Source: Jiella avicenniae (lineage in GTDB: Bacteria; Pseudomonadota; Alphaproteobacteria; Rhizobiales; Rhizobiaceae). From it: a DNA stretch of 64,000 bases. The first letter of the stretch is position 1, and the number at the start of each line of letters is the position of its first letter. Made by a program: the position numbers and the translations under genes. The notes below the pieces were generated by a model. The model worked only from the letters and a program-made list of their open reading frames with translations. It did not search any database and was not told the origin of the DNA. Shown here one piece after another: positions 7,996 to 17,680 of this stretch. Location of the stretch: NCBI RefSeq assembly GCF_021390325.1, contig NZ_JAJUWU010000017.1:62001-126000 (forward strand), given 5' to 3'.

Positions 7996-8024
7996 GCGAC
8001 GCCCGAATGAAGCGCGTCGCTTTT
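7996..8024 (+). terminator. Leaky terminator or stem-loop between dctP and dctQ
   Basis: GCGACGC (7996-8002) pairs perfectly with GCGTCGC (8014-8020) and is followed by TTTT. Placed in the 156-base gap inside the operon, it would let only part of transcription reach the membrane subunits. Two further palindromes, GACACGTGTC (7965-7974) and ATGCCG-T-CGGCAT (7975-7987), lie just upstream. Confidence 0.55.
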
Positions 8025-8097
8025 CCCTGAACATGCGCGGGGCCAAAGGTCCGGCGCTTCGTCTCTTTTCCGTGCCCCAGGTGGCTTCGAGGTGGCA

Positions 8098-8676
8098 ATG
8101 CCGCGCTTTCTGAAGACAGTGACACGAGGCTTCGTCGTCGTTCTCGCCTTTGCGTCCGGGCTGTCGATGGCGCTCGTATTCGCGATCATCCTCGCGAACT
8201 CGCTGATGCGCTACACCACCGGCGCCTCGCTCCAGTGGGGCGAGAAGCTGCCGATCTATCTGACCATCTACGGCGTCATGTTCGGCACGGCTCTGGCCTA
8301 TCTTCTCGATCGGCATGTGCGGTTCACGATCATCATCGACACGGTGAACGCACGCCTGCGCCATGTCTTCCTGCTTGTCGTCGACGTGGTGATGGTCGTC
8401 TCCGGCGGGCTTCTCGCCTATGCCGGATGGCAATTCGCCGAACGCGGGGGAAATCTCAGCGCCTCGTCGATCCGCACGACGGCGCGCACCCTCGCCGAGA
8501 CGACCGGGGTGGATGGCCTCGAAATCTTCGGCAAGCTCTATCCCTATCAGCTCGCCATGGCCGTCGGCGGGGTGCTGGTCGCGCTCGCCGCCTTCCTGAA
8601 ACTCGTCGAGCGCGCGGCGACCGATCCCGATGCCGAACCGGCGACGACGGCGGAAATGAGCGAGACCCAGCTATGA
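8098..8676 (+). CDS. dctQ: TRAP transporter small permease, quinate/shikimate cluster
   Basis: DctQ-type four-helix inner-membrane subunit, 192 residues, with hydrophobic segments at about 12-33, 48-68, 88-108 and 150-170. SLQWGEKLPIYLTIYGVMFGTALAYLLDRHVRF matches the conserved W-E-L and G-HVR region of the family. GAGG five bases before ATG 8098 decides the start over the in-frame GTG at 8092. Its stop overlaps the dctM start (ATGA). Confidence 0.88.
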   Translation: MPRFLKTVTRGFVVVLAFASGLSMALVFAIILANSLMRYTTGASLQWGEKLPIYLTIYGVMFGTALAYLLDRHVRFTIIIDTVNARLRHVFLLVVDVVMVVSGGLLAYAGWQFAERGGNLSASSIRTTARTLAETTGVDGLEIFGKLYPYQLAMAVGGVLVALAAFLKLVERAATDPDAEPATTAEMSETQL

Positions 8677-9956
8677 TCGTCGTCATTCTCGTCGCCGCGC
8701 TCGCCATCGGCGTTCCCGTCGCGTTTTCGATCGTCGCCGCGCTCCTCTATTTCATGGCCGTGGGGGAGATGCCGTACATGCTGCGCCTCGTGCCGACGCA
8801 GATGTTTTCCGGCCTCGATTCCTTTCCGCTTCTGGCCATTCCCCTCTTCGTCCTCGCCGGTGAGGTGATGAACGCCTCCGGCATCACGACGCGCATCATC
8901 GCCTTCGCCATGGTGCTGGTCGGCTGGTGCCGGGCCGGTCTCGCGCTGGTCAATATCTGGGCCTCGGTGATCTTCGCCGGCCTGTCGGGCTCGGCGGTCG
9001 CCGATACGTCGGCGATCGGCCGGGTATTCATTCCGCAGATGAACGCACGGGGCTATCCGCTCGACTTCGCGGCGGCGCTGACGGCCGCCTCATCCGTGAT
9101 CGGGCCGATCATTCCGCCCTCGATCCCCGTGATCATCTACGCGCTGATCGCCAGCGGCGTCTCGGTGCCGGCGCTCTTTCTGGCGGGCGTCGTTCCCGGC
9201 GTGCTGCTCGCCGTCTTCCTGTCCGTCTATGTGATGATCTTCGCCGGTCGCTACGAGGCGGACGCCGCCCCCGAAGTGGCCGAGGAACCGAGGAAATCAC
9301 GCCTCTGGACGGTTCTGGACGGCATCCTGCCGGTGTTGATGCCGATCTTCGTGGTGGGCACGATCCTTCTCGGCGTCGTCACCCCGACGGAGGCCGCCGC
9401 TTTCGCGGTCGCCTATGCGCTGATACTCGGCATGATCGTCTATCGGGAACTCCCGGTGACGTCGCTGCCCGCGATCTTTTCGCGATCGATGGTCGATTCC
9501 TCGATCATCCTGATCATCATCGCCGCCGTCGCCGCCGGCAACTGGCTGATGACCTACAACCGCATTCCCAACCTGATCACCGATTTCACCCTCGCCTTCG
9601 TGGACAGCCAGTGGACCTTCCTCCTGGCCGTGATCGTCCTGCTTCTGATCGTCGGGCTTTTCCTGGAGGGAATCGCGGCGATGCTGGTGCTCGTGCCGAT
9701 CCTTCACCCGATCGCCGTCAGCCTCGGCATCGATCCGGTCCACTTCGGCATCGTGGTCATCTTCAACCTGATGATCGGCCTCATCACGCCGCCGATGGGA
9801 CTATGTCTTTTCGTTGCGGACTCCATTGCCAATGTCGGAATCGGAAAGCTGTCGCGGGCCGTTTTGCCCTTCTTCCTGGTCCAGGTGGTGGTTCTTTTGA
9901 TCCTCGCCTTCGTGCCCGACACGGTGACGCTCCTGCCACGACTGTTCGGCTTCTGA
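8673..9956 (+). CDS. dctM: TRAP transporter large permease, quinate/shikimate cluster
   Basis: DctM-type sodium-coupled transport subunit, 427 residues with about 12 hydrophobic segments. Family motifs visible are FPLLAIPLFVLAGEVMNASGI, FAGLSGSAVADTSAIG, AASSVIGPIIPPSIPVIIYA and the second-repeat HFGIVVIFNLMIGLITPPMG. Starts at an ATG overlapping the dctQ stop. Together with the DctP and DctQ neighbours forms a complete transporter feeding the dehydrogenase and QuiC. Confidence 0.93.
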   Translation: MIVVILVAALAIGVPVAFSIVAALLYFMAVGEMPYMLRLVPTQMFSGLDSFPLLAIPLFVLAGEVMNASGITTRIIAFAMVLVGWCRAGLALVNIWASVIFAGLSGSAVADTSAIGRVFIPQMNARGYPLDFAAALTAASSVIGPIIPPSIPVIIYALIASGVSVPALFLAGVVPGVLLAVFLSVYVMIFAGRYEADAAPEVAEEPRKSRLWTVLDGILPVLMPIFVVGTILLGVVTPTEAAAFAVAYALILGMIVYRELPVTSLPAIFSRSMVDSSIILIIIAAVAAGNWLMTYNRIPNLITDFTLAFVDSQWTFLLAVIVLLLIVGLFLEGIAAMLVLVPILHPIAVSLGIDPVHFGIVVIFNLMIGLITPPMGLCLFVADSIANVGIGKLSRAVLPFFLVQVVVLLILAFVPDTVTLLPRLFGF

Positions 9957-10007
9957 TCGATCCACGGAGATTGCATTAGGCCCAATCCGAGACGCGAGGA
10001 CGACTTC

Positions 10008-11939
10008 ATGAAAACGGCAATCGCAACGGTCTCCATCTCCGGCGATTTGAAGGAAAAGCTCGCGGCGATCGCCGCCGCCGGCTTTTCCGGCGTCGAGATC
10101 TTCGAAAACGATTTCCTGGCCTTCGATGGTGGTCCGCGCGAGGTCGGGCAGATGGTGCGCGATCACGGGCTGGAAATCTCGCTCTACCAGCCCTTCCGCG
10201 ATTTCGAGGGCATGCCCGAGCCACAGCGCGGGCGCACATTCGACCGCGTCGAGCGCAAGTTCGACGTGATGCAGGAGCTGGGCACCGAGCTCATGCTCGT
10301 CTGCTCCAACGTTTCGCCGATCAGCCTCGGCGGCATCGACCGCGCGGCCACCGACTTTCGCGAGTTGGGCGAGCGGGCGGCGAAGAGGGGTCTGAAGGTC
10401 GGTTACGAGGCGCTGGCCTGGGGCCGGCACGTGAGCGATCACCGCGACGCCTGGGAGGTGGTGCGCCGGGCCGACCACGCGGCCGTCGGCGTCATCCTCG
10501 ACAGTTTCCATACGCTGGCGCGGGGCATCGATCCCGACACGATCCGCTCGATCCCCGGCGACAGGATCGCCTTCATCCAGTTGGCCGATGCGCCGAAGAT
10601 CGACATGGATCTCCTGTATTGGAGCCGGCACTTCCGCAACATGCCCGGCGAAGGCGATCTCGACGTGCCCTCCTTCATGCGGGCCGTCATGGCGACGGGC
10701 TACAAAGGCGTGATTTCGCTCGAAATCTTCAACGATCAGTTCCGCGGCGGATCGCCGAAATCCATCGCCGTCGACGGTTATCGCTCGCTGGTCAATCTCA
10801 TGGACGGGGTACGCCGCAGCGAGCCGGGGATCGATCTCACGCTGCCGGCGATGCCGGACCGGATCGCGGCGAGCGGCATCGAATTCGTCGAGTTCACGGC
10901 GAACGAGGAAGAGGCCGAGGAACTCGGGACGCTGTTTGCCGGAATGGGCTTCCGGAAGGCCGGTCGCCATGTCTCGAAGGACGTCACGCTCTGGCGCCAG
11001 GGCGACATCAATCTCGTGGTCAACATGGAGCGGGAGGGTTTCGCCCACGCCGCCTATCTCGTCCACGGCACGAGCGTCTGCGACATCGGGCTCAAGGTGG
11101 AGGATGCCACGGCGACGTTGGAGCGGGCGCGGGCGCTGAAGGCGCAGCCGTTCGAGCAGCCGATCGGTCCCGGCGAACTGAAGATTCCGGCGATCCGGGG
11201 CGTCGGCGCGGGCTTGATACATTTCCTCGACGAACGAAGCGAACTCGGAAACGTCTGGAGCATCGAGTTCCGACCGGCCGAGGAGCGTGACGAGACCGCT
11301 TTCGAAGCGGGATTGACCCGCATCGACCACATCGCCCAGACGATGAACTACGAGGAGATGCTGACCTGGACGCTGTTCTATACGTCGATCTTCGCCACCC
11401 GGCGCACGCCCATGGTGGATATCGTCGACCCGGGCGGCCTGGTGCGAAGCCAGGCGATCGAGAACGCCGACGGTTCGCTTCGGGTGACCCTCAACGGCGC
11501 GGAGAATCGCAAGACGCTCGCCGGTCATTTCATCGCCGAAAGCTTCGGCTCGTCCGTCCAGCATCTGGCCTTTTCGACCGGGGATATCTTCAAGACCGCC
11601 GAGCGATTGCGGGCCCGTGGGTTCAAGCCCCTGGAGATCAGCCAGAACTACTACGACGATCTCGAGGCCCGGTTCGGGCTCGAACCCGACTTCACCGATC
11701 GGCTGAAGGCTGAAAACATCCTCTACGATCGGGATGGCGAAGGCGGCGAATATTTCCAGCTCTACAGCCCGAACTACGGAGAAGGCTTCTTCTTCGAGAT
11801 CGTCGAGCGACGCGGCGGCTACGACGGTTACGGCGCCTCCAACGCGCAATTCAGGATCGCTGCGCAGAAGCGAAGCCTCCGGCCCGCCGGGCTGCCGAAA
11901 CTCGGCCCGACGAGCGCGAAGGCACCCGGAAACCCGTAG
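10008..11939 (+). CDS. quiC: 3-dehydroshikimate dehydratase fused to HPPD-like domain
   Basis: 643-residue QuiC1-type protein. The N-terminal TIM barrel (about 1-280) converts 3-dehydroshikimate to protocatechuate; its metal ligands Glu134 (VGYEALAWG), Asp165 (GVILDSFH), Gln191 (FIQLADAP) and Glu239 (VISLEIFND) fall at the same positions as in characterised Pseudomonas QuiC1. The C-terminal part (about 290-620) is a vicinal-oxygen-chelate fold like 4-hydroxyphenylpyruvate dioxygenase, with RIDHIAQTMN, SVQHLAFSTGDIF and EGFFFEIVERRGGYDGYG keeping the His/His/Glu metal pattern; its reaction is unknown. Sits 50 bases after dctM. Protocatechuate ring-cleavage genes are not in the window. Confidence 0.93.
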   Translation: MKTAIATVSISGDLKEKLAAIAAAGFSGVEIFENDFLAFDGGPREVGQMVRDHGLEISLYQPFRDFEGMPEPQRGRTFDRVERKFDVMQELGTELMLVCSNVSPISLGGIDRAATDFRELGERAAKRGLKVGYEALAWGRHVSDHRDAWEVVRRADHAAVGVILDSFHTLARGIDPDTIRSIPGDRIAFIQLADAPKIDMDLLYWSRHFRNMPGEGDLDVPSFMRAVMATGYKGVISLEIFNDQFRGGSPKSIAVDGYRSLVNLMDGVRRSEPGIDLTLPAMPDRIAASGIEFVEFTANEEEAEELGTLFAGMGFRKAGRHVSKDVTLWRQGDINLVVNMEREGFAHAAYLVHGTSVCDIGLKVEDATATLERARALKAQPFEQPIGPGELKIPAIRGVGAGLIHFLDERSELGNVWSIEFRPAEERDETAFEAGLTRIDHIAQTMNYEEMLTWTLFYTSIFATRRTPMVDIVDPGGLVRSQAIENADGSLRVTLNGAENRKTLAGHFIAESFGSSVQHLAFSTGDIFKTAERLRARGFKPLEISQNYYDDLEARFGLEPDFTDRLKAENILYDRDGEGGEYFQLYSPNYGEGFFFEIVERRGGYDGYGASNAQFRIAAQKRSLRPAGLPKLGPTSAKAPGNP

Positions 11940-12307
11940 CGCAGGGCATGGACTTGCCCCGGGAAAGCCTTGGCGGGCAGGTATCGTTCAAAGGCTTCAA
12001 GGCCTTTCGGCCTCGGAATTTCTACTGGGACGCTTTTCGGAGGCGCTAGACTAGAAGGCGCCGATATTGACCGCCGCGGCGAGGTTCGGCGCGTCGGCCG
12101 CCGCCCTCATCACCCGAAGCTGTAGCGGCGGGACCAGGGCGAAGCTGGCGACCCCCCGGAGGAAGATCAGGATCGCACTCGCGGAGAGGGGACGATCACG
12201 CCTCTTTTTGTTCACCCATCGCGCGCGGCCGTTCCGGCGACCGTCGAGGAACCGTCGAACACCGGCCCTCGCGCTTGCTCGAAATCGAGCGTCTCGGCGT
12301 GAAGACG
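11940..12307. other. Intergenic region after quiC, no gene seen
   Basis: No credible coding sequence: open frames here lack family resemblance and ribosome sites. Two weak hairpins could end quiC transcription: AAAGGC/GCCTTT (11990-12007) and AGAGG/CCTCT with a T run (12185-12209). Confidence 0.5.
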
Positions 12308-13012
12308 TCAGTCCGACAGGCGATAGCGCGTCAAGGCTTCGAGCTTGTGCATGAGGTGCTCGCGCATCAGTTCGCCGAGTCGCTTGCCGTCGCGCGCTGC
12401 GAGCGCGGCCTGGATCGCCTCGTGCTCTTCCGTCGCCGTACGCCAGCGCTCCGTCGAGAGATTGGCCTGGTAGCGGGCGCGGTACACGCGGTTGGCGAGC
12501 GTGGCGTGATGACGGACGATCGTCGGGTTGCCGGCCGCTTCGAGAATGCCGGCGTGAATCTGCTGGTTGATCGTGAAATAGGTCGGCCGGTCGGCGGACT
12601 CGTAAGCCTCGCGCAGCGCGATGCACTGGGCTCCGAGCGCCGCGATTGCCTTGTCGCTGGCGTGCCTGGCCGCCAGTTCACCGGCCGCGCCCTCGAGCGC
12701 GGCGATGACGGGAAACAGTTCGCGCAGTTCGTCCGCCGTGTGCCGCGCGACGATCGCCCCGCGATTCTGGACGAGGACGACGAAACCTTCGTGTGCGAGG
12801 ATCTTGACGGCCTCCCGCACGGGCGTCCGCGAAACGCCGAAGCGCTCCGTCAGCGCCTTTTCGGGCACCTTTTCGCCCGGCTTCAGCTCGCCTTCCATGA
12901 TCATCTGCCGCATCCGATCGCTGATCTCGGCGGAGAGGGCGGGCCGAACGAGAGGGTTCTTGAGATCCAGTAAGCTCATGGGGTGGTTCTGGTGTTTCTC
13001 ATTGACTTGCAT
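12308..13012 (-). CDS. GntR-family regulator, FCD type
   Basis: About 234 residues. The N-terminal winged helix (ISDRMRQMIMEGELKPGEKVPEKALTERFGVSRTPVREAVKILAHEGFV, about 28-77) is typical GntR; the C-terminal helical FCD domain binds a metal and organic-acid effector, with likely ligand residues in INQQIHAGI and TEEHEAI. Located just downstream of, and codirectional with, the FAD/Fe-S oxidase, so it probably regulates that gene and the divergent aminotransferase-TRAP operon. The start is uncertain: ATG 13012 gives the longest frame and ATG 12979 is an alternative; neither has a good ribosome site. Confidence 0.87.
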   Translation of the reverse strand: MQVNEKHQNHPMSLLDLKNPLVRPALSAEISDRMRQMIMEGELKPGEKVPEKALTERFGVSRTPVREAVKILAHEGFVVLVQNRGAIVARHTADELRELFPVIAALEGAAGELAARHASDKAIAALGAQCIALREAYESADRPTYFTINQQIHAGILEAAGNPTIVRHHATLANRVYRARYQANLSTERWRTATEEHEAIQAALAARDGKRLGELMREHLMHKLEALTRYRLSD

Positions 13013-13124
13013 GGGCCGTTAAATTCGAAAAAACCACGAGGAACACAACTCCGGCCGACGGTCCCTCCTTTCCGAGGCTGCGCCGAGCGGTTTCCACGAC
13101 ACCGAACCCGATCTGAAAACCGGA

Positions 13125-16100
13125 TCACGAAGCCAGAGCATGCGCAAGCGCTTCGGCGACGTGTATGGCCGTCCGGCCCGCGCCATCATGGATCTGGTGG
13201 CGGCAGGACGTGCCATCCGCGACGATGAGCGCATCTTCCGGCGCTTCGCGAACCGCCGGCAGCAGCGACAATTCGCCCATCGCCAGGGAGACGTCGATGG
13301 TCTCGGCATCGTAGCCGAAGGCACCGGCCATGCCGCAGCAGGAACTTTCGATGGTCACGAGGTCGATCTCGGGGATGAGCCGCAGTGCCGCCTCGACCGC
13401 GCCCATCGCGCCGAATGCCTTCTGATGGCAGTGGCCGTGGAGATAGGCCTTCCGGCCGAGCGGCTTCAGCGGCAGAGAGAGGCGCTTCGCCTTGATTTCG
13501 CGCGCGAGAAACTCCTCGAAGAGAAGAGCCGCCGAGGCAAGCTCCGTCGCCGCCTCGCCGGGCACGAGCGCCGGAAATTCGTCGCGCAGGGTGAGAAGGC
13601 AGGAGGGCTCCAGCCCGACGACCAGCTTGCCGGCCCGCACATGCGGGATCAAAGAGGCGATCGTGCGCTCGGCCTCCTGCTTCGCCCGATCGGCCATACC
13701 GCTCGCGATGTAGGTTCGGCCGCAGCAGAGCGGCTGCTTGCCGGAGGAGGGGCGGGCGGTCTCGACGGAATATCCGGCCGCGTGGAGGACCTTCACGGCG
13801 GCGCGGAGCGTCTGCGGATCGAACCAGCGTCCGAACGTGTCGGCGAAGAGCACGACGCCGGGCTTGCTCGAAGCGGTGTCCTTACCGTTTTCAGTCGCTC
13901 CCGCCGAATCCGTGTGCTCGACGCCGCGCGCGCTGGGCGCATCGGCTGGCGACCCGGTCGTGGTATCGGCGCCGGCTCCTTCCGGATTGAGTGGAATGCC
14001 GGCATCGGCTTGGTTGGCAGGCGTTGCCGCGAGTTTTGCGGCAGATGTGGTCTGGCCGGTTCGTTGGCCGGTATCCATCCCACCGCCGATGTCCCCCTCG
14101 TCGTCCCGGAAGAAGTCCCGCCGAAACACCGGAAGCGTTCGCCGCGACGAAAATCCCAGAAGCTTCTCCGAGAGCGCGGCCAACGGCGAAAGCCGGTCGC
14201 GCAGGCCGAGGAGACCGGCCATTCTCGCCGCGTAAGGGGCCATGCGCGGCAGGTCGGCGATCAGCCTGTCCTTGCGGGAAAACCCGTTCCGCTTGCCGCG
14301 CTGGTAGAGCACTTCCGCCTTCATCTTGGCCATGTCGACGCCGGTCGGGCATTCGCGGCGGCAGGCCTTGCAGGACACGCACAGCTTCAGCGTTTCCGCC
14401 ATCTCGTCGGAGTGCATCGCGTCCGGGCCGAGCTGGCCGGAGATGGCGAGCCGCAGCGAGTTCGCCCGTCCGCGCGTCACGTCCCGCTCGTTGCGGGTGA
14501 CGCGGTAGCTCGGGCACATCACGGCTCCGGCCGATTTGCGGCACGCGCCGTTGTTGTTGCACATCTCGACGGCGCCCTGGAAGCCGCCCGAGGCGCCGGG
14601 CCAGGCCGACCAGTCGAAAGCGGTCTCGAACTCCTCCCCGGAATAGCCAGGCGGATAGCGCATCAGGCTGCGGTCATCCATTTTCGGCGCATCGACGATC
14701 TTGCCGGGATTGAGCAGGCTCGTCGGATCGAAGGCCGTCTTGACCTCCTTGAAGGCGCCAACGATTCGCGAACCGAACATGGCTTCGTGAAATTCCGAGC
14801 GCACGATGCCGTCGCCGTGCTCGCCCGAATGGGAGCCCTTGTATTCGCGCACCATGGCGAAGGCCTCTTCGGCGATCGCCCGCATGGTCCGAACGTCCTT
14901 TTCGAGCTTGACGTTGAGAACCGGCCGCACGTGCAGGCAGCCTTCCGAGGCGTGTGCGTACCAGGTGCCGCGCGTGCCGTGCTTGTCGAAGACGGCGGTG
15001 AGCCGGTCGGTATAGTCGGCGAGATGTTCGAGCGGCACGGCGCAGTCCTCGACGAAGGAAACCGGCTTTCCCGCCTCCTTCATCGACATCATGATGTTGA
15101 GGCCGGCGGCGCGCAGCTCGGCGATCGCGCCCTGCAACTTGGGATCCGACACGGTGACGACACCGCCCTCATGGGCGCCGCCCCGGCCGAAGCCGTATCC
15201 GAGATCGCTCATCACAGCTTCGAGCCTGGCGATGCTCTCGGCGTTCTCGTCCGGCTCGTCGGCGAATTCGGTGAGGAGGAGGGCGGCGGGCTTGCCTTCG
15301 ACGAAGGCTTCGAGGGTCGGTTGGAACATCGGGATGTCGCGGGCGAGCGCGATCATCGTATCGTCGACGAGTTCGACCGATGTCGGCCGAAGCGCGACGA
15401 TGTGCTGGGCGGCCTCCATCGCCGATCGGAAGGTCGGGAAATGGCAGACGCCGAGAAGCTTATTCGCCTTCGGCAGGGGCGACAGCTCGATCTCGATCGC
15501 CGTCGAGATGCCGAGCGTTCCCTCCGATCCGACGAGAAGATGCGCGAGATTGACCGGCGCGTCTCCCTGGACGAGGGCGTCGAGATTGTAGCCTCCGACA
15601 CGGCGTTGCACGTTCGGAAACCGCGCCGCGATCTCGCCTGCCTCGCGCCGCCCGAGCGCCAGCATGGCGGCGACGAGGTCACGTGGCGGCTCGTTGGACG
15701 CATCCTGATCGAGGCCGGCGAAGCGGCCCTTCGTTCCGTCCGCGAGGATGGCGTCGATGGCGATGACGTTGTCGCGCATGGTGCCATAGCGCAGCGAGCG
15801 CGAGCCGCAGGAATTGTTGCCGGCCATGCCACCGATCGTCGCCCTGGAAGCGGTCGAGACGTCGACGGGAAACCACAGGCCGTGGGGCTTCAGCAGGCGG
15901 TTGAGGTCGTCGAGCACGATCCCCGGTTCGACCAATGCGCGTCGTCCCTCGACGTCCAGTTCGATCAGCTTGTTCATGTGCTTGGACGTATCGACGATCA
16001 GGCCGGAATTGACCGTCTGGCCGCATTGCGAGGTGCCGCCGCCGCGCATCGTCAACGGAACGCCTTCCTCGCGCGCCGCATCGAGCGCGGCGGCAACGTC

Positions 16101-16256
16101 GTCGGCGCCTTTCGCGACGACGACCCCGACCGGGGTCATCTGGTAGATCGAAGCATCCGTCGCGTAGCGACCGCGCGAAAATCGGTCGAACAGGACCTCG
16201 CCGGCAATTTCCCGCGAAAGCCGCCGTGACAGGCCCGGGCGGATCGTTTCGGACAT
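13125..16256 (-). CDS. Fused FAD-linked oxidase / Fe-S (CCG-domain) 2-hydroxyacid dehydrogenase
   Basis: 1043-residue membrane-peripheral flavoprotein of the D-lactate/D-2-hydroxyglutarate/glycolate dehydrogenase type, combining GlcD- and GlcF-like parts. FAD domain at about 1-230 (RGGGTSQCGQTVNSGLIVD, AGNNSCGSRSLRYGT, LLVGSEGTLGI), substrate domain with SGEHGDGIVR to about 540, then a ferredoxin-like pair (CNNNGACRKS...MCPSYRVT and LCVSCKACRRECPTG), and two C-terminal cysteine-rich domains (CCGRTYIASG, HGHCHQKA, SSCCGMAG). A low-complexity linker rich in T, G and A separates them at about 735-800. Expected role: oxidise a D-2-hydroxyacid to a 2-oxoacid, electrons to quinone. ATG 16256 chosen; GTG 16274 is possible. 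Confidence 0.88.
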   Translation of the reverse strand: MSETIRPGLSRRLSREIAGEVLFDRFSRGRYATDASIYQMTPVGVVVAKGADDVAAALDAAREEGVPLTMRGGGTSQCGQTVNSGLIVDTSKHMNKLIELDVEGRRALVEPGIVLDDLNRLLKPHGLWFPVDVSTASRATIGGMAGNNSCGSRSLRYGTMRDNVIAIDAILADGTKGRFAGLDQDASNEPPRDLVAAMLALGRREAGEIAARFPNVQRRVGGYNLDALVQGDAPVNLAHLLVGSEGTLGISTAIEIELSPLPKANKLLGVCHFPTFRSAMEAAQHIVALRPTSVELVDDTMIALARDIPMFQPTLEAFVEGKPAALLLTEFADEPDENAESIARLEAVMSDLGYGFGRGGAHEGGVVTVSDPKLQGAIAELRAAGLNIMMSMKEAGKPVSFVEDCAVPLEHLADYTDRLTAVFDKHGTRGTWYAHASEGCLHVRPVLNVKLEKDVRTMRAIAEEAFAMVREYKGSHSGEHGDGIVRSEFHEAMFGSRIVGAFKEVKTAFDPTSLLNPGKIVDAPKMDDRSLMRYPPGYSGEEFETAFDWSAWPGASGGFQGAVEMCNNNGACRKSAGAVMCPSYRVTRNERDVTRGRANSLRLAISGQLGPDAMHSDEMAETLKLCVSCKACRRECPTGVDMAKMKAEVLYQRGKRNGFSRKDRLIADLPRMAPYAARMAGLLGLRDRLSPLAALSEKLLGFSSRRTLPVFRRDFFRDDEGDIGGGMDTGQRTGQTTSAAKLAATPANQADAGIPLNPEGAGADTTTGSPADAPSARGVEHTDSAGATENGKDTASSKPGVVLFADTFGRWFDPQTLRAAVKVLHAAGYSVETARPSSGKQPLCCGRTYIASGMADRAKQEAERTIASLIPHVRAGKLVVGLEPSCLLTLRDEFPALVPGEAATELASAALLFEEFLAREIKAKRLSLPLKPLGRKAYLHGHCHQKAFGAMGAVEAALRLIPEIDLVTIESSCCGMAGAFGYDAETIDVSLAMGELSLLPAVREAPEDALIVADGTSCRHQIHDGAGRTAIHVAEALAHALAS

Positions 16257-16307
16257 CGGTTCACGCTCTCCCACGCGCAGATTTTGTTCTTGCTGCTTGA
16301 CTGAATA

Positions 16308-16317
16308 ATGAATTCAT
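16308..16317. promoter_or_regulatory. Palindrome in the oxidase/aminotransferase divergent promoter
   Basis: ATGAATTCAT is a perfect 10-base palindrome within an AT-rich island (16281-16330), otherwise rare here, between the divergent oxidase and aminotransferase genes. A TTGACT (16297-16302) lies beside it on the plus strand. A likely site for the adjacent GntR regulator. Confidence 0.4.
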
Positions 16318-16414
16318 AATCCAATTGGAGCCGAAATCCAGCGCGCCGACAAGAGCGCGTGACGACCAGCGGGCGTTCGGGAGGGCGCTTCGCGGTAAAC
16401 GGGAGACGCCTCAC

Positions 16415-17611
16415 GTGACCTATCATGCCGGCCGCCACTTTCTGCAGATCCCCGGGCCCACCAACGTGCCGGACCGCGTCCTGCGGGCCATGGACATGCC
16501 GACGATGGATCATCGCGGCCCGGAATTTCAGGCCATGGCAAAGCGGGTCCTCTCCGGTATACGGACGATCTTTCAAACGAAGAACCCGGTCGTCATCTAT
16601 CCCGCCTCCGGCACCGGCGCGTGGGAAGCCGCGCTCGTCAACACGCTCTCGCCGGGCGATCTCTGCCTGATGTACGAGACCGGCCATTTCGCGAGCCTGT
16701 GGAAGAAACTCGCCGAGAAGCTGGGGCTCAGGACGGAATTCATTGCCGGCGACTGGCGCCACGGCGCCGATGCGGCGGCGATCGGCGAAAGGCTGAAGAA
16801 GGACGCGGGCCACGAGATCAAGGCGGTCTGCGTCGTCCACAACGAGACCTCGACCGGATGCGTGTCGCCGATCAGCGACGTGCGCAAGGCGATCGACGCG
16901 GCCGGGCACCCGGCGCTTCTGCTGGTCGACACGATCTCGTCGCTCGGCTCGATCGACTATCGGCATGACGAATGGGGCGTCGACGTTACGGTGGGTGGTT
17001 CGCAGAAGGGTCTGATGTTGCCGCCGGGCCTGTCGTTCAACGCGATTTCCGACAAGGCGATCGCCGCGTCGAAGACGGCATCCCTCCCCAGGTCCTATTG
17101 GGCCTGGGACGAGATGCTGACGATGAACGAGAGCGGTTTCTTCCCCTTCACGCCGGCTACCAATCTTCTTTACGGGCTCGATGCGGCGATCGAGATGCTG
17201 CACGAGGAAGGCCTGGCCAACGTCTTCGCCCGCCACCAGCGCCACGGCGCGGCGACGCGCGCAGCCGTCGAGGCCTGGGGGCTGGAGGTTCTCTGCGACG
17301 AGCCGGCCCATCATTCGGGCTCGCTGACCGCCGTGATGATGCCGGGCGGCCAGGGCGCCGACGCGCTGCGGAAGGCGATCCTCACGCGGTTCGACATGTC
17401 GCTCGGCGCGGGCCTCTCGAAGCTCGCCGACAAGATCTTCCGCATCGGGCATCTCGGCGATTTCAACGATCTGACCCTGATCGGCACGCTGGGGGGCGTG
17501 GAGATGGGGCTGGAAGCCGGCGGCGTGCCGTATCGCAAGGGCGGTGTGGATGCGGCGATGGCCGTGCTTGCGGCCGCGAATGCCGGGGAAGCCCGGCAGG
17601 CCGCCGAATGA
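16415..17611 (+). CDS. Alanine/serine--glyoxylate aminotransferase (class V, PLP)
   Basis: 398-residue PLP enzyme of the AGXT/SGAT family: transfers an amino group from alanine or serine to glyoxylate, giving glycine. LQIPGPTNVPDRVL, TMDHRGPEF, YPASGTGAWEA and HNETSTGCVSPI are family motifs; LLLVDTISSLGS holds the PLP-ring Asp and GGSQKGLMLPPGL the Schiff-base Lys198. GTG 16415 is chosen because GGGAGA lies eight bases upstream; the in-frame ATG 16325 would add residues without family similarity. Divergent from the 2-hydroxyacid oxidase, whose glyoxylate-type product it could use; followed by a TRAP transporter on the same strand. Confidence 0.9.
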   Translation: MTYHAGRHFLQIPGPTNVPDRVLRAMDMPTMDHRGPEFQAMAKRVLSGIRTIFQTKNPVVIYPASGTGAWEAALVNTLSPGDLCLMYETGHFASLWKKLAEKLGLRTEFIAGDWRHGADAAAIGERLKKDAGHEIKAVCVVHNETSTGCVSPISDVRKAIDAAGHPALLLVDTISSLGSIDYRHDEWGVDVTVGGSQKGLMLPPGLSFNAISDKAIAASKTASLPRSYWAWDEMLTMNESGFFPFTPATNLLYGLDAAIEMLHEEGLANVFARHQRHGAATRAAVEAWGLEVLCDEPAHHSGSLTAVMMPGGQGADALRKAILTRFDMSLGAGLSKLADKIFRIGHLGDFNDLTLIGTLGGVEMGLEAGGVPYRKGGVDAAMAVLAAANAGEARQAAE

Positions 17612-17680
17612 GGGCCTGATCGCAAGGCCCGGGCGGAAGAGGAGCCGCTCCATGAGAAACGACAACCTGGGAGGAATGGA

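Noticed and set aside
5758-8433. Minus-strand 891-codon frame across the dehydrogenase and dctP
   Set aside because: Composition artefact of GC-rich third codon positions; real genes on the other strand are unambiguous.
13140-16229. Plus-strand open frame of over 1000 codons
   Set aside because: It is antisense to the FAD/Fe-S oxidase, rich in Arg/Gly/Asp/His with no motifs; a by-product of high GC in the real frame.
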